This document shows positions 63,680 to 64,000 of a DNA stretch of 64,000 bases, one piece after another. The stretch lies in assembly GCA_016871055.1 (NCBI GenBank), contig VFZW01000002.1:1-64000 (forward strand), given 5' to 3'. This stretch comes from Acidobacteriota bacterium (GTDB taxonomy: Bacteria; Acidobacteriota; Terriglobia; Bryobacterales; Bryobacteraceae). Position 1 is the first letter of the stretch, and every line of letters starts with the position of its first letter. The notes beneath the pieces were generated by a model. The model searched no databases. It was not told where the DNA came from and worked only from the letters and a program-made list of their open reading frames with translations. The position numbers were made by a program, and so were the translations under genes.

Positions 63680-64000
63680 ATGCCTTGGAATTGCCTCCAA
63701 TTTAACGTCGACGACGCCGGGATCGCGACGGTGACGATCAACCGGCCGGACAAGCTGAACGCGCTTAACACACAGACTGTCAACGAGTTAGCGGAGGCGT
63801 TCGCGCAAGTGGAAGCGGACGGCGCGATTCGGGCGCTGATGCTGACCGGGGCGGGCGAGAAGGCGTTTGTGGCGGGCGCCGACATTTCGGGCTTTGGTTG
63901 GGCGACGAAGGAGGCGGCTTCGGAAGGGTCGTCGTCGGGGTCGTTGATTTTTCGGCGTTTGGAGGCGAGCCGGAAGCCGTCGGTAGCGGCGGTGAACGGA
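63680..64000 (+). CDS. Enoyl-CoA hydratase/isomerase family protein (C-terminus beyond window)
   Basis: 107 codons from ATG 63680 to the window edge. The start MPWNCLQFNVDDAGIATVTI and NRPDKLNALNTQTVNELAEA, then LTGAGEKAFVAGADISGFGW match the crotonase fold, with the oxyanion-hole segment AFVAGADI and the beginning of the second one (KPSVAAVNG). It hydrates or isomerizes acyl-CoA thioesters; about 150 residues are missing, so the subfamily is open. Confidence 0.9.
   Translation, partial: MPWNCLQFNVDDAGIATVTINRPDKLNALNTQTVNELAEAFAQVEADGAIRALMLTGAGEKAFVAGADISGFGWATKEAASEGSSSGSLIFRRLEASRKPSVAAVNG

Overview
The window is GC-rich, densely coding and reads like an Acidobacteriota chromosome, most likely Bryobacterales/Solibacter-like. 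The lineage evidence is indirect: three very large Oar-type TonB-dependent receptors with N-terminal carboxypeptidase-regulatory domains, a VWFA-related protein, a DUF5678/aspartic-protease pair, several planctomycete-cytochrome-c type proteins (DUF1549/1553, DUF1592, DUF1501, DUF1552) and two members of the small family carrying a GPKTPEG motif. No rRNA, tRNA, CRISPR array or intact insertion sequence was seen.

Layout. 1-5.1 kb: MATE transporter (cut by the window edge), MerR regulator, phosphodiester glycosidase, fused MFS/spermidine-synthase protein, DUF5678 plus retropepsin-like protein. 5.2-14.4 kb: broken TonB receptor, VWFA protein, RluA-type pseudouridine synthase, galU, a STAS/anti-sigma kinase pair and a broken TPR/FG-GAP/UnbV protein. 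14.4-22.7 kb: two more TonB receptors, each with one in-frame stop, and between them a three-gene operon with a GPKTPEG protein. 22.7-24.8 kb: a small-gene island with a collapsed VapBC pair, a HepT with an in-frame amber, DUF1905/YdeI and DUF4160-DUF2442. 25.4-31.1 kb: broken cytochrome-PQQ dehydrogenase, DUF1549/1553, DUF1501. 31.2-34.4 kb: DUF6855 gene with an amber, divergent YafY-type regulator across a perfect palindrome, then Tat-exported enolase-superfamily and ThuA proteins. 34.4-44.1 kb: a seven-gene overlapping operon on the minus strand. 44.2-49.2 kb: ankyrin, DUF1552, DUF1592. 49.2-57.3 kb: broken metzincin with five 96-residue repeats, a 1339-residue three-part fusion, a TIM-barrel glycosidase. 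57.3-60.2 kb: three-gene operon (membrane protein, acyltransferase, serine hydrolase). 60.2-64 kb: PNPOx-like protein, second GPKTPEG protein, lepA, start of an enoyl-CoA hydratase.

How it fits together. Between 25 and 57 kb almost everything is exported (Sec or Tat) or acts on sugars: three separate modules pair a heme-motif protein with a Tat-type DUF1501/DUF1552 protein, next to an enolase-superfamily enzyme, ThuA, a ketose 3-epimerase-like protein, a phosphomannose-isomerase-like cupin, DUF4091 and a glycosidase. I infer an extracytoplasmic carbohydrate-oxidation/degradation locus; the substrate cannot be read from sequence.

The most striking property is the number of genes with isolated lesions: six in-frame stops (all TAG or TAA) and five single-base frameshifts in eight otherwise intact coding regions, plus internal deletions in a VapBC pair. 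TAG and TAA are also the normal terminators of intact genes here, so genome-wide recoding is not supported. Recent pseudogenization, assembly error or local recoding/phase variation must be told apart from read data.
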